64,000 bases of DNA from Halomarina rubra (GCF_023699475.1 NZ_JALXFV010000011.1:1-64000), one strand, 5' to 3'; numbered from the stretch's first letter, positions 52,496-62,742 are shown. Notes: generated from the letters alone by a model not told the origin. A program made the numbers and translations.

Positions 52496-53506
52496 GTGAG
52501 TGCTCGACGCTCCGGAGCGTCGGCCATCCCGTTCGACCTCATCGTCGTCCTGTTGTATCTCGGCCTGGTCAACTGGCTACTGGCCTCGAACGCACTGGGT
52601 GCGCCCGGCAACACGCTCCGCATCGTCCTGACGCTGCCGTTGGTCGTGTTCGTCCCGGGGTACGCGCTGGCGGCCGCGGCGTTCCCGCGTGCCCCCTCCG
52701 GCGAGCGCCGTGGGTCACTGCTCGACCGGGTGCGAGAGCGCCCGTCGGGCATCGACACCACCGAGCGCCTCGCGCTCGGGTTGGGGCTCTCGCTGACGCT
52801 GCTCCCCATCGTGGGCGTGCTCGTCGCGTTCCAGCCCGGACCGATGACGGCCGAGCCGGCGGTCGTCGCGCTCTCGGGGGTCGCCGCGCTGTTCACCGTC
52901 GTCGCGGCCATCCGCCGCTGGCGGCTCTCGGCTCAGGAGCGCTACGGCCTCCCGCTCGGGTACTGGAACGCCGTCACCGGCCGCTCGACCGAGGGGTCAC
53001 GCACGGACGTGCTCCTCTCGGTGGGTCTCGGCGTCTCGGTCGTCCTCGCGCTCCTCGCGGGGGGGTTCGCGATCACCTCGCCGCAGGATGCCCAGCGCTA
53101 CACGACGTTCAGCGTCGGCCACCTCGACGAGACGGGCAACTACGTCTTCGGCTCGGGCGGCGAGTTGAGCGAACCCATCGAGCGCGGCAGCGCCGTCGAG
53201 TCGGCGTTCTACGTCCAGAACAACGAACAGCAGACCGTCGAGTACACCGTCGTCATCCAGGTGCAGAAAGTCGACGACGAGGGCAACGTCGTCCAGACGA
53301 GCGGGGTCACCCGCTATCGCCAGACGCTCGAACCGGGCGAGGAGTGGATCAACCCCCACCGCACCACCATCAGCTACGAGGGTGAGAACGTCCGACTCGC
53401 CTACCTGCTCTACAAGGGTCCCATCACCGGGTCCGTGAGCATGGACACCGCCGACGACACCGGGTTCCACGCGCTCGACGTCGGCACCGAGGACGAGGAC
53501 GGCTGA
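52496..53506 (+). CDS. DUF1616 domain membrane protein
   Basis: Protein of about 336 aa; the GTG at 52496 has a GGGAGGTG Shine-Dalgarno-like sequence 7 bp upstream and is preferred over the GTG at 52487. DUF1616 pattern: PFDLIVVLLYLGLVNWLL, several N-terminal helices (to about 200), then an extracytoplasmic beta domain (VEYTVVIQVQKVDDEGNVVQ, GEEWINPHRTTI). It is typical of archaeal surface-polysaccharide clusters; function undetermined. Confidence 0.82.
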   Translation: MSARRSGASAIPFDLIVVLLYLGLVNWLLASNALGAPGNTLRIVLTLPLVVFVPGYALAAAAFPRAPSGERRGSLLDRVRERPSGIDTTERLALGLGLSLTLLPIVGVLVAFQPGPMTAEPAVVALSGVAALFTVVAAIRRWRLSAQERYGLPLGYWNAVTGRSTEGSRTDVLLSVGLGVSVVLALLAGGFAITSPQDAQRYTTFSVGHLDETGNYVFGSGGELSEPIERGSAVESAFYVQNNEQQTVEYTVVIQVQKVDDEGNVVQTSGVTRYRQTLEPGEEWINPHRTTISYEGENVRLAYLLYKGPITGSVSMDTADDTGFHALDVGTEDEDG

Positions 53507-54500
53507 CTGCGACCGGCGCGTCCGCGACGCGTCACACGCCTCTCGGCCGGACCACTCGCCGACTACCTCCCTATTCTCTCCGCGCTGACTCCTCGGCGAC
53601 GGCCACGCCGTGCCAGCCGTTTCGCCGACACACCACGCCCAGCGTTCGCCGACACGTCCCGCCACTCCTCCGTGACTGGCGCTCGGTGTCGCCAGCGCCG
53701 TCGTCGACCGAGTTCCTGGTTCGCCTCCGCCGCTCGCAGTCGTTGGCCGTCGGTGTCGGTCGCTGCTCGCCCGTCGGGAGCGTCGACCCGCCACCAGCGC
53801 CCGCGTGGTCTCGTGTTCTCGTCGGTTCGGACAGTGTGACCGGTTCGGCGGTGTGACGACGCGAGGACGTAGCGGTGTGACGATGGCTCGTCGCCGAGGT
53901 CTCCCCGCGGTCGGCCACCGGTTCCTCGCGTCGGGACTCCGACGGTCGGCCCCGACTGGGTGGTCTGTCGGTAGGTGGTCGTGACCGGTGACCTGTCGGT
54001 CGACCCGAGCGACGCGCCGACACCCGCCGTCGGCGCTCGCCGACGCCGGTCTCGGTCGTGGTGACTCTCCTCGTCGCGGTTCCGGTCGTCCGTTTCTCCG
54101 TGCGCTCACACCGACTCGGTGTGTCTCGGTCGCGTGACCGAGTCGGCGCACACTGGGTGGACGACTAGGTCGGTGGGTGTTGGCGGTCGTTACTCGTCCG
54201 CCGTGTGCCGAGACGGCCGTTAGCCCGGTCCTGACGCTTCGGACACGACGCTTAGGCGACACCCAACCGCAGTTTATCACAGCCCTAGCGAACGGGACGC
54301 TCGGGGCGTCTCGCCTGCAAGTTCCGCATAACAAAGCGCCACTTCGGAGTGTACTCTAGCAGTCAAACTCGCGCCCACCGTGGCGCAGGGGTCGACCACA
54401 CAATCCATGCAGGACGCACACGAGACACGAAGGCAGACGGAGAGCGGCCGGTGGCAGCCCACCGGCGCTCGCGAGGAGAGCGTCGCCGTCATCACGGCGA
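53507..54500. other. Intergenic kilobase without a supported gene
   Basis: Nearly 1 kb between the DUF1616 and GT2 genes. All frames are Arg/Ser/Thr-rich and overlap on opposite strands, with no start signals or domains. Local sequence is heavy in short CG-rich simple motifs (GTCGG/CCGAC). Possibly a decayed gene or regulatory spacer. Confidence 0.4.
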
Positions 54501-55517
54501 GTGGTGACCGTGTACCGTGACAACTCCGTGGGGGTCGTCGTCCCCGCGTACAACGAACAGGGCCTCGTCGGCGGCGTCATCGAGACGATGCCGACGTTCG
54601 TCGACCGTATCTACGTCGTCGACGACCGCTCGACCGACGACACGTGGGCGGAGATCCTCGAGGCCTCCGACCGCGTGAACAGCGAACGGGCACGCGAGCC
54701 CGTCGCGACGGTCGCCGACGGCGGCGTCGCCCACGACGGTCCCGTCGTCCCGATGCGCAACGACCGGAACATGGGTCGCGGCGCGAGCGTCAAGCGCGGC
54801 TTCGAGCGAGCGCTCGCCGACGACATGGACATCGTCGCGATGATGGACGGCGACGGCCAGATGGACCCCGAGGTGCTCGACCACCTCCTCGACCCTATCG
54901 TCGAGGACCGCGCGGATTACACCAAGGGCAACCGGCTGATGGCCGGCGGTGGCTGGACCGGGATGTCCCGATTCCGCCTGTTCGGGAACCACATGCTGTC
55001 GTTCCTGACGAAGCTCTCGTCGGGCTACTGGTCGGTCGGGGACTCCCAGAACGGCTACGCCGCCATCTCCAGCACGACGCTCCGCAAGCTCGATGTCGAC
55101 GGCCTCTACGAGGACTACGGCTTCGAGAACGACATCCTCGCGAAGCTCAACCTGCTCGACGCGCGGGTCGCCGACGTCCCGCACCCGGCGGTGTACGGCG
55201 AGGAGACGAGCACCATCCGCTACGGGTCGTTCATCCCGCGAGTGTCGCTGTTGCTCGCCGGGAACTTCGGGACCCGCGTCCGCTCGAAGTACCTCGGCGG
55301 CGGCTTCCACCCCGTCGCACTCTGTTACCTGTTCGCAGTGTCGGCGCTGCTCGCCGGCCTGCTCGGATCCGCGTACTCGTTCGTGCTGTGGGCGCAGGGG
55401 TCGGTGGTCCCGGCGCTGGTCTCGTCGGTCGTCCTCCTGCTCGGGGGCCTCTCGCTGGTGACGGCGCTGGCCTTCGACGTCCGGCTGAACGCCCACCTCG
55501 CCGCCGAAGCGGAGTAG
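54501..55517 (+). CDS. Family 2 glycosyltransferase, dolichyl-phosphate sugar synthase-like
   Basis: GT2 enzyme of 338 aa with a GTG start. GT-A motifs: VGVVVPAYNEQGLVGGVIET, YVVDDRSTDDTW, and MDGDGQMDPE as DxD; C-terminal helices at about 275-330. The form matches DPM1/AglJ-like enzymes charging dolichyl phosphate. The first committed transfer onto a lipid carrier is a plausible role; the sugar is unknown. Confidence 0.8.
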   Translation: MVTVYRDNSVGVVVPAYNEQGLVGGVIETMPTFVDRIYVVDDRSTDDTWAEILEASDRVNSERAREPVATVADGGVAHDGPVVPMRNDRNMGRGASVKRGFERALADDMDIVAMMDGDGQMDPEVLDHLLDPIVEDRADYTKGNRLMAGGGWTGMSRFRLFGNHMLSFLTKLSSGYWSVGDSQNGYAAISSTTLRKLDVDGLYEDYGFENDILAKLNLLDARVADVPHPAVYGEETSTIRYGSFIPRVSLLLAGNFGTRVRSKYLGGGFHPVALCYLFAVSALLAGLLGSAYSFVLWAQGSVVPALVSSVVLLLGGLSLVTALAFDVRLNAHLAAEAE

Positions 55518-55654
55518 CCGCGACCGGTGGTGTGAACTTCTAGCATAGCTAATGCAACGGCGCAGACGCCGGAAGAGGCGTAACGGCACGGTAACAAAGC
55601 GGCAACACCGATTGAGGGCACACAACAGATGAACGCGACAACCCGGAGCGAACC

Positions 55655-57916
55655 ATGAAGTACGAGGACACGCGGCGGCGGCGTCGGTCGAAGCTGCTGC
55701 TCATCGTCGGGTTCCTCGCGCTCACGTTCGCTATCGTGCGTGCGCACCTCGCGCCCGCCCAGGGGTACGAACTGTCCATCTACGGCGCGACGCCGGCCAC
55801 CGTCTGGCTCGGTGTCGCCATCGCGCTCGTCGTCAGCGTGGCTGTCACCGCGCTCCGACCGAAGGGGTGGCTCGTACCGGCGGCGCTCGGCCTCGCCATC
55901 TTCGCGACGGCGCTCGTCGTGTTCATGCCGACGGTCCGTGGCTACTTCGGCTACGGCCAGCACGACGCCATGACCCACCTGGGGTGGGCGCGTGGCATCA
56001 TCACCGGCGAGATGGAGGCCATGGACATCTTCTACCCCGGTGGCCACAGCGCCGTCGGACTCATCCACACTATCACGGGCATCTCCGTCCCGCGCTCGAT
56101 GATGCTGCTCGTCCAGTTGCTGGCGCTCGGCTACCTGGTGTTCGTCCCGCTCATCGTCCGCACGCTGGTCGACGACCTGGCGGGGACGGCTATCGCCGTG
56201 TTCGCAGCGTGCCTGCTCCTGCCGGTGACGAACATCTCGACGTACCTCGACTTCCACCCGTACACGATGACGACGTTCTTCTTCACCGTCATCCTGTTCT
56301 TGCTGTTCGAGTATCTCTCCCGACACTCGCGGGGGCTGGCGAACGGCCTGACTGCGACGGGGCTACTGCTCTTGCTCAGCACCACGGCGGCGGTGCTGTT
56401 CCACGGGCAGGTCGCGCTCAACGTCCTCATCCTGTTCGCGACCATCGCGCTCGTCCAGAAGCTCTACCGCTGGCTCCCCGGCGGGAGCGTGTTCGCGGAC
56501 GCGCGCTCGCTGGCGATGCCGACGGTGCTGTTCGGCGCGTTCTACGTCCTCTGGGCGTCGCGCTACCAGATCGTCTACACGATGTTCGGGAAGGTGTACG
56601 ACGCCGTCGCGAAGTACGTCGAAGGCCAGAACAGCCCCGGGCAGGGCATCCAGAGCCAGACCGACTCCGCCTCGTCCATCGGCGTCAGCATCGTCGAACT
56701 GTTCATGAAGCTGTTCTTCGTGAAGGCGGTGTTCGTCGCGCTGGGGGCCATCCTCGTGTTGGTCGCGCTCGCGGGCCGTCTCGACGACGAGTCGGGCGAG
56801 CGCAACGAGGCTATCACCTACTTCGCGTACGGGGGGCTGGTGCTCGGACCGTTCTTCCTCGCGCACTTCCTCGGGAGCATCTCGCGGTACTTCTTCCGAC
56901 ACGTCGGGTTCGCGATGGTCATCGCGACGCTGCTCGGCATCGTGATGATGCACTCGTTCTACCGGGCGGTCGCCGGCGGGAAGTACGAGCGCTCGGTCCG
57001 CACCATCGGGGCCGTCGCCATCCTCGGGGCGCTGTTGCTCTCGTTGCTGGTGGTGTTCCCCTCGCCGTACATCTACCTCTCGAGCAGCGGGGTTCCCCAG
57101 CAGATGCACGACGGGTACGACACCGCCTTCGAGTACAACGAGACGGACATGCGCTGGAACGGTATCCGCGGCGCGCCCGGGCGCTACGAGGACGGTCTGC
57201 GTGGTCCCTCCATCTTCCCGTGGGGTGAGATCGACGAGCAGAACCTGCTCGCGGACAACCTGACGACCCACTCACCGTATCCGTACTACTTCGCGGTCTC
57301 GGAGTTCGACCGTCAACGGGAGATCGGCGCCTATCGTGGCGCGACGTTCTCCGAGGAGGCGTTGAACTCCATCACCGACGAGGACGACGTCAGCAAGGTG
57401 TTCAGCACCGGTGAGCTGACCATCTACTACGTCGACTCCTCGAACCCGCCCGAGCAGCAAGACCAGGGCGGTGACGACGGGGCCGCCGGCGAAGGGACCG
57501 GTGGCGAGGACGCCGGGGGCGGTGACGCCGGCGAGGGTGAGGGCGGCGGCGACGCCCAGTCGACGGAGGCTCCCTCGTCCGGAACCAGCACGCCCATCCC
57601 CGTGGTGACGCCCGAACCGACCGCGACGCCCGCGCCGACCGGCGGCACCGACACGGGTGGCGACACCGGTGGCGGCGAAGCTGGCGACGGAACCGGCGGT
57701 GAGGCCGGCGACGGTACCGACGGCGGCACCGACGCCGGAGCGGGCAACGAGACGGGCGGCGACACGGGCGGGGAGACGTCGACCCCGACGGGCGGTGACA
57801 CCGGCGGCGGGACGGACACGCCCACGGGTGGCGACACCGGCGGGACCCAGACGGGCACGGGCGGCAACACCTCGGCGTCTGTCGGTTTCGTCGTCCCGCC
57901 CCGCGTCTTCGGGTAG
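55655..57916 (+). CDS. GT-C-like polytopic membrane protein with Gly/Asp/Thr-rich tail
   Basis: Protein of 753 aa. A basic N-terminus (RRRRRSKLLL) leads into about 11-13 membrane helices (to about 470). A loop after the early helices reads YGQHDAMTHLGWARGI, reminiscent of the acidic catalytic loop of GT-C enzymes. After the helices comes an extracytoplasmic domain (about 480-600), then a low-complexity stalk (about 608-735) of GG, DT, PT and GE tracts, ending VGFVVPPRVFG. No PGF-CTERM. Probably a membrane glycosyltransferase or ligase of the cluster; the GT-C assignment is tentative. Confidence 0.6.
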   Translation: MKYEDTRRRRRSKLLLIVGFLALTFAIVRAHLAPAQGYELSIYGATPATVWLGVAIALVVSVAVTALRPKGWLVPAALGLAIFATALVVFMPTVRGYFGYGQHDAMTHLGWARGIITGEMEAMDIFYPGGHSAVGLIHTITGISVPRSMMLLVQLLALGYLVFVPLIVRTLVDDLAGTAIAVFAACLLLPVTNISTYLDFHPYTMTTFFFTVILFLLFEYLSRHSRGLANGLTATGLLLLLSTTAAVLFHGQVALNVLILFATIALVQKLYRWLPGGSVFADARSLAMPTVLFGAFYVLWASRYQIVYTMFGKVYDAVAKYVEGQNSPGQGIQSQTDSASSIGVSIVELFMKLFFVKAVFVALGAILVLVALAGRLDDESGERNEAITYFAYGGLVLGPFFLAHFLGSISRYFFRHVGFAMVIATLLGIVMMHSFYRAVAGGKYERSVRTIGAVAILGALLLSLLVVFPSPYIYLSSSGVPQQMHDGYDTAFEYNETDMRWNGIRGAPGRYEDGLRGPSIFPWGEIDEQNLLADNLTTHSPYPYYFAVSEFDRQREIGAYRGATFSEEALNSITDEDDVSKVFSTGELTIYYVDSSNPPEQQDQGGDDGAAGEGTGGEDAGGGDAGEGEGGGDAQSTEAPSSGTSTPIPVVTPEPTATPAPTGGTDTGGDTGGGEAGDGTGGEAGDGTDGGTDAGAGNETGGDTGGETSTPTGGDTGGGTDTPTGGDTGGTQTGTGGNTSASVGFVVPPRVFG

Positions 57917-57987
57917 CTCCGTCGCTGAGGCGGCCGTAGAATAGGAGTAGCCGTCCTGAGGCGGCTGATTTAATACTATTACTCCCA

Positions 57988-57998
57988 ATCTTTATACC
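57988..57998 (+). promoter_or_regulatory. TATA-like promoter of the beta-helix gene
   Basis: ATCTTTATACC sits 25-35 bp before the ATG at 58023 in an otherwise GC-rich region; AT-rich TTTAATACTATTA lies just upstream. Confidence 0.4.
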
Positions 57999-58022
57999 GG
58001 TAAGGGCGTCCTTTCGAATCGT

Positions 58023-61000
58023 ATGGCACACGACTCGGAACGCGGATCGGAAAGCGACGAAATCACGAACGAGACGGCTGAAGACGGCAGTAAATCCCTG
58101 CTTAACCGCCGCTCGTACATGAAGCTCAGCGCGGCAGCGGCGGCGACGGTCGGTGCGGCGACGGTAGCGGGGACGGCCAGCGCGGCCACCTCCCGACACG
58201 GCATCTCGTTCGACCGCGTCGTCGACGCGGTCGACGACCTCGGGTGGGACCCCGACGGCGACGACCCCATCGACGTCCCGAACGACGACGGCCTGCTCAT
58301 CGAGGTCCCTCCCGGTGACTACGTCTTCCGTGGCACGGGCAGCGACGACGGTATCGTCGACGGCGACCTCCGGAACTGGGGCCTTCGTGGTCTCGGTGAC
58401 GGCCCGCGCGACGTCACCTTCCGCGCGAACAACGGCGAGTCGGGCTACTTCGTCCGCGCCGGCTACAACTCCAACGGCATCCTCCTGGAGAACTTCACCT
58501 TCGACAACACCGACGACCGTCGCGGCGGCGACATCGGGAACTTCCTGCAGGCGCAGGACAACGTCGAGGTCCACGACGTCGACCACGTCGGCTTCTCCGG
58601 GCGCGAACCGTACTGCCGCTGGTCGATGCTCCCGGCGATGAAGAGTTCGGGCGGCACCGCGAACATCGTCAACTACAACAAGACCGGCCCGTCGGTGTTC
58701 GCCGGTCACGGCGCGAGCGACGGTGGCGGTGGCGTGTTCGACCACGAGGGCCACGTCAACTTCAAGAACTGCGAGATTTCGAACCAGGGCGGTGACGGTG
58801 GCCTCTACACCGGGAAGCACAACGGCAGCATCGTCTTCGAGGACTGTGTCTTCCACAACAACGACATGGCGGGCATCCGCACCGCCGCGGGCTCGGAGCT
58901 CCGCAACTGTGAGATCGTCATCGACTGGGACAACGCGCACCCGGACAACGTCATCGACGACCAGAAGGCACCGACCGGCACGATGGGTGTCTACTTCTCC
59001 AGCGCCCAGTACGGGAAGTCGGGCGGTGGTATCTACAACTGCGACATCCGTATCCTCTCGACGTACAAGAACGCGATGGCGGGTATCCTCATCAACCCGT
59101 CCGACGGGGACATCGACATCCACAACACGAGCGTCCACGTCGACGTCGACGGTCTGCGTCCGGTCTGGTTCATGGACCCGCGCGAGCAGCGCTTCGACAG
59201 CCACACGACGCCCGACCGACCGTGGGGTGCGAGCATCAAGAACCTCGTCGTCACCGGTTCGGGCGACTGCAAGGGCAAGGCCGCGGTCATCATCGAGGGT
59301 CGTGACGGGACGACCATCACCGACTCGTGCATCCAGATGCCCAACGGCGACGGCATCCACATCGACGGCGCGGACGACTGTACCGTCGAGAACACGAACG
59401 TCAACGTCGGCGGTCGTGCGACGGCGTTCCGCGACAGCTCCGTCTCGACGAACGGCCTCACGAAGGGCGACCGCTGTCCGCTCCCCGACGAGACGTCGAC
59501 CGGCCCGAACGGCGGGTCCAGTGGCGGCTCGGGCGGTTCGGACGACTCCAGCGGTTCGGACGGCTCGAACGACAGTGGCTCCGACGGGTCGTCCTCGCAG
59601 TCGCTGACCATCACGGCCGACGCGAACATGCGCTACCACGTCCGCGCCGACAACGTCAGCGAGGCCGCCGACGCCGGCGACCAGATGCTGACCCTCGACA
59701 AGGACGGTAACGGTGCGTACGGCGCACTCGCGAAGGGCCAGTCGGTCGCGCTCACCGTCGACGCGTTCCGGTGTGCGGCCGTCGACCCCGAGGACGGCGC
59801 GACGATGAAACTCGACGACGAGGTCCTCCCCGTCGAGAACTACGGGACGATGAGCACGCCCGCGTGGGAGGTCGGTCTCGACGTCCCCGTCCCTACGGGC
59901 GGCAGCACCGACGACGGCAGTGGCGACGGCAGCGCCGACCAGCCCGAATCCGGTGACGGCTCGCCCGCAACCATCAGCATCATCGGCCTCTCGGACGACC
60001 AGGTCGCGGAGTACACGTTCACGACCGACGGCTCGGTCGAGTCGGACCCCGACCGCGGGACGTTCGACGACGAGGACAACATCTCCGGCGGCACCGTCAG
60101 CGGGACGGTCGCCGGCGGCGTCGACAGCTACATCGTCTCCGGAGCCATCACGGCCTTCGACATCACCGAGGGTGCGGAGGTCTACCGAGACGACCTGAAG
60201 GTCGACCCGCAGTCGCTCGTCGAGGAGTCGAGCGGTTCGGACGACTCGACGGACGGTTCGACGGGCGGCTCCGACGGTTCGAACGACTCCAGCGGCTCGG
60301 GCGACTCGGGTCGCGGTTCGACGGGCGGTTCGGACGGCTCGGGCGACACCACGCTCCCCGAGGGCCAGAACGTCGTCTCCGTCGTCGGCACCAGCGAGGG
60401 CGAGACCGGCGTCTACCAGTTCACGGTCACCGAGGCCGTCGAACCGAACCCCGAGAAGGGTTCGTTCGACGCCAACGACAAGATTTCCGGGACGAGCGCC
60501 GAGGGGACCGTCGCGGGCGGCGTCGACAGCTACGTCGTCACCGGTGAGTTCTCGGAGTTCGTCCTCGAGGGCTCGGCGGAGGTGTACCTCAACGGTGAAC
60601 AGGTCGACCACGAGTCGCTCGTCACCGCCGACGGCGTGCCCGAGAACAGCATCACGGTCGTCGGCACCGCCGAGGAGCCCGCGACCTACCAGCTGACGGT
60701 CGACGGCTCGGTCGTCCCGAACCCCGAGAAGGGGACGTTCGACGACGAGGACAACATCGTCGACAAGAGCGCCGAGGGCGCGGTCGTCGGCGGCACCGAC
60801 AGCTACCGGTTCTCCGGTGCGGTCACGCACTTCGAACTGAACGGGCCGGCCGTCGTCTACGTCAACGGCGAACAGGTCAGCCCCGACCTGCTCGGCGAGG
60901 TCGAGGACCCGCGACTCGGCGACCTCATCGTCGTCGACGGGACGGGCTCGAGTGGCCGCTGTGACTACCAGTTCTCGGTCGACGGCCACGTCGAGAAGAG

Positions 61001-61160
61001 CCTGGAACTCGGCGACATCGAGGCCGAGGACACCATCCGGAACGGCACCGTCGCCGGCACCGTCGAGGGCGAACGCGACGCCTACCGCTTCGCCGGGACG
61101 CTCACCGGCTTCCGCATGGACGGGTCGGCGACGCTCCGGTTCCAGCCCCAGACGAACTAA
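58023..61160 (+). CDS. Tat-exported parallel beta-helix protein with four tandem C-terminal domains
   Basis: Secreted protein of 1045 aa. Twin-arginine signal NRRSYMKLSAAAAATVGAAT (Arg29-Arg30). Residues about 55-490 form a right-handed parallel beta-helix (FVRAGYNSNGILLENFTFDN, then repeated CxI/xVF turns), as in pectate-lyase-like or carbohydrate-binding proteins. A Ser/Gly/Asp linker and a separate domain (about 525-625) follow. Four related domains of about 85-90 aa end the protein (about 645-735, 785-870, 875-960, 965-1045), sharing FDDEDNI/xGTVxGxxDSY motifs. No anchor. It lies in a glycan cluster, so it may bind, cleave or scaffold the polysaccharide. Confidence 0.8.
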   Translation: MAHDSERGSESDEITNETAEDGSKSLLNRRSYMKLSAAAAATVGAATVAGTASAATSRHGISFDRVVDAVDDLGWDPDGDDPIDVPNDDGLLIEVPPGDYVFRGTGSDDGIVDGDLRNWGLRGLGDGPRDVTFRANNGESGYFVRAGYNSNGILLENFTFDNTDDRRGGDIGNFLQAQDNVEVHDVDHVGFSGREPYCRWSMLPAMKSSGGTANIVNYNKTGPSVFAGHGASDGGGGVFDHEGHVNFKNCEISNQGGDGGLYTGKHNGSIVFEDCVFHNNDMAGIRTAAGSELRNCEIVIDWDNAHPDNVIDDQKAPTGTMGVYFSSAQYGKSGGGIYNCDIRILSTYKNAMAGILINPSDGDIDIHNTSVHVDVDGLRPVWFMDPREQRFDSHTTPDRPWGASIKNLVVTGSGDCKGKAAVIIEGRDGTTITDSCIQMPNGDGIHIDGADDCTVENTNVNVGGRATAFRDSSVSTNGLTKGDRCPLPDETSTGPNGGSSGGSGGSDDSSGSDGSNDSGSDGSSSQSLTITADANMRYHVRADNVSEAADAGDQMLTLDKDGNGAYGALAKGQSVALTVDAFRCAAVDPEDGATMKLDDEVLPVENYGTMSTPAWEVGLDVPVPTGGSTDDGSGDGSADQPESGDGSPATISIIGLSDDQVAEYTFTTDGSVESDPDRGTFDDEDNISGGTVSGTVAGGVDSYIVSGAITAFDITEGAEVYRDDLKVDPQSLVEESSGSDDSTDGSTGGSDGSNDSSGSGDSGRGSTGGSDGSGDTTLPEGQNVVSVVGTSEGETGVYQFTVTEAVEPNPEKGSFDANDKISGTSAEGTVAGGVDSYVVTGEFSEFVLEGSAEVYLNGEQVDHESLVTADGVPENSITVVGTAEEPATYQLTVDGSVVPNPEKGTFDDEDNIVDKSAEGAVVGGTDSYRFSGAVTHFELNGPAVVYVNGEQVSPDLLGEVEDPRLGDLIVVDGTGSSGRCDYQFSVDGHVEKSLELGDIEAEDTIRNGTVAGTVEGERDAYRFAGTLTGFRMDGSATLRFQPQTN

Positions 61161-61461
61161 ACGGTCGTTCGCCATCGATTCGGTCGCGTTCCGGTTCGGC
61201 GTCAGCGTTACGTCGAACATAACGCGGGTTTCTCCCGCTTTCTCGCACGCTGAGCGGCGGGGCTGTCACTCGGTGCCGAACGCGGCCGCCCGCCGCTCGT
61301 CGCGGTCGTTCACCGGTCCCTGCCGCTCGCTCCCGCCGGGGTCGTTCTCGACAGGCGTGTCATAACAAAGGACGAGTCCGCCGGATATCTAGCCAGATGA
61401 CGATGTCACGGTACTCCCCTCTGGCGCGTCGACAGCGGGGTTCTCCCGCGGAGGGTCGACG
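61161..61461. other. Intergenic region before the nucleotide-sugar dehydrogenase
   Basis: 300 bp; nothing recognisable apart from an AT-containing patch (ACAAAGGACGAGT, near 61363) that may carry the downstream promoter. Confidence 0.35.
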
Positions 61462-62742
61462 ATGACGACGGTGTGTGTCCACGGGCTCGGCTACGTCGGC
61501 CTGCCGACCGCCGCCCTGTTCGCGCACAACGGCTACGACGTCGTGGGGTTCGACGTCGACGAGCGCAAGCTCGACCGACTCCACCGCCGCGACCTCACCC
61601 TCGGCGAGGCCGACCTCGAAGCGTACATCGTCGAGGCACTCGAGGAGGGGACGCTCACGCCGTCTGCGACCGTCGAACCGGCGGACGTCCACCTCATCTG
61701 TGTCCCGACGCCGCTCGACTTCGAAGCCGAGCGCGCGGACCTGAAGTACGTCCTCTCGGCCGCCGACGCCATCACGGACGTGCTCCGCGAGGGCGACACG
61801 GTGATCCTCGAGTCGACGGTCCCGCCCGGAACCACCGAGGGGCCGCTGCGCGAGGCGCTCGAACGCTCGGGCATGCGCGCTGGCGAGGACTTCTATCTCG
61901 GGTACTCCCCGGAGACGGTGTTGCCCGGCGACATCCTCCACGAACTGCGAGCGAACGACCGGTTCGTCGGCGGTGTCGACGAGCACTCGACGGACCACGC
62001 GGCGGCGCTGTACGAGCCGTGTATCGACGGCACCGTCCACCGCACGCCCGACGCGACGACCGCCGAGTTCGTCAAACTCGCCCAGAACGCCTACCGCGAC
62101 CTGAACATCGGGTTCGCCAACGAGATGGCGCGCATCGCGCGTGACTACGGCGTCGACTCCAGAGCGGCCATCGCGCTCGCGAACCGCCACTCGCGCGTCG
62201 ACATCCTCCAGCCCGGACCGGGCGTCGGCGGCCACTGCCTGCCGGTGGACCCGCTGTTCTTCGCCCACGACTCGGAGTCGCTGGACCTCATCTACAGCGC
62301 CCGCCGGGTCAACGACGGGATGTCCCAGTACGTCGCCGACATCCTCGAAGCCGAACTCGGGTCGCTGGAGGGCAAGCGCGTCGCCGTCCTCGGCGTCGCC
62401 TACAAGGCGAACGTCGACGACACGCGCAACTCGCCGGGGCTGAAACTCGCCCAGACGCTCAAGCAGGCGACGCCCGAGCGCGCGCTCGCCGACGGCGGCC
62501 TCGCGCTCGACACGCGGGTCGCCGACCCGCTCGTCGACGACGAGAGCCTCGACCTAGTCAGCGTCGACGACGCCGTCGCGGACGCCGACGCCATCGTCGT
62601 CGCCACCGACCACGACGTGTTCCGCGACCTCGACCCCGCCGCAATCCGCGGAAAGATGCGCGGGAACCTGCTGCTCGACACGAAGGGGACCATGGACGCC
62701 GACGCCTGGACGGGTGCCGGCTTCGACGTGGTCGGGCTATGA
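61462..62742 (+). CDS. Nucleotide-sugar 6-dehydrogenase (UDP-ManNAc/UDP-GlcNAc type)
   Basis: NAD-dependent dehydrogenase of 426 aa. Rossmann GLGYVG at 8-13, an ESTVPPGTTE motif, SPETVLPGDILHELRANDR then FVGG as in WecC-type enzymes, Lys205 in EFVKLAQNAYRD, and catalytic Cys259 in GPGVGGHCLPVDP. Oxidises C6 of a UDP-HexNAc to the uronic acid. It could feed the Gfo/Idh-aminotransferase pair at 17975-20229. It overlaps the DUF354 gene by 4 bp. Confidence 0.92.
   Translation: MTTVCVHGLGYVGLPTAALFAHNGYDVVGFDVDERKLDRLHRRDLTLGEADLEAYIVEALEEGTLTPSATVEPADVHLICVPTPLDFEAERADLKYVLSAADAITDVLREGDTVILESTVPPGTTEGPLREALERSGMRAGEDFYLGYSPETVLPGDILHELRANDRFVGGVDEHSTDHAAALYEPCIDGTVHRTPDATTAEFVKLAQNAYRDLNIGFANEMARIARDYGVDSRAAIALANRHSRVDILQPGPGVGGHCLPVDPLFFAHDSESLDLIYSARRVNDGMSQYVADILEAELGSLEGKRVAVLGVAYKANVDDTRNSPGLKLAQTLKQATPERALADGGLALDTRVADPLVDDESLDLVSVDDAVADADAIVVATDHDVFRDLDPAAIRGKMRGNLLLDTKGTMDADAWTGAGFDVVGL

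Noticed and set aside
57402-61220. A 1272-codon minus-strand open frame across the beta-helix gene
   Set aside because: It is antisense to a clear Tat-exported protein and to the end of the GT-C-like gene. Long antisense frames are expected in GC-rich halophile genes, and its translation shows no domain, only Val/Arg/Asp bias.
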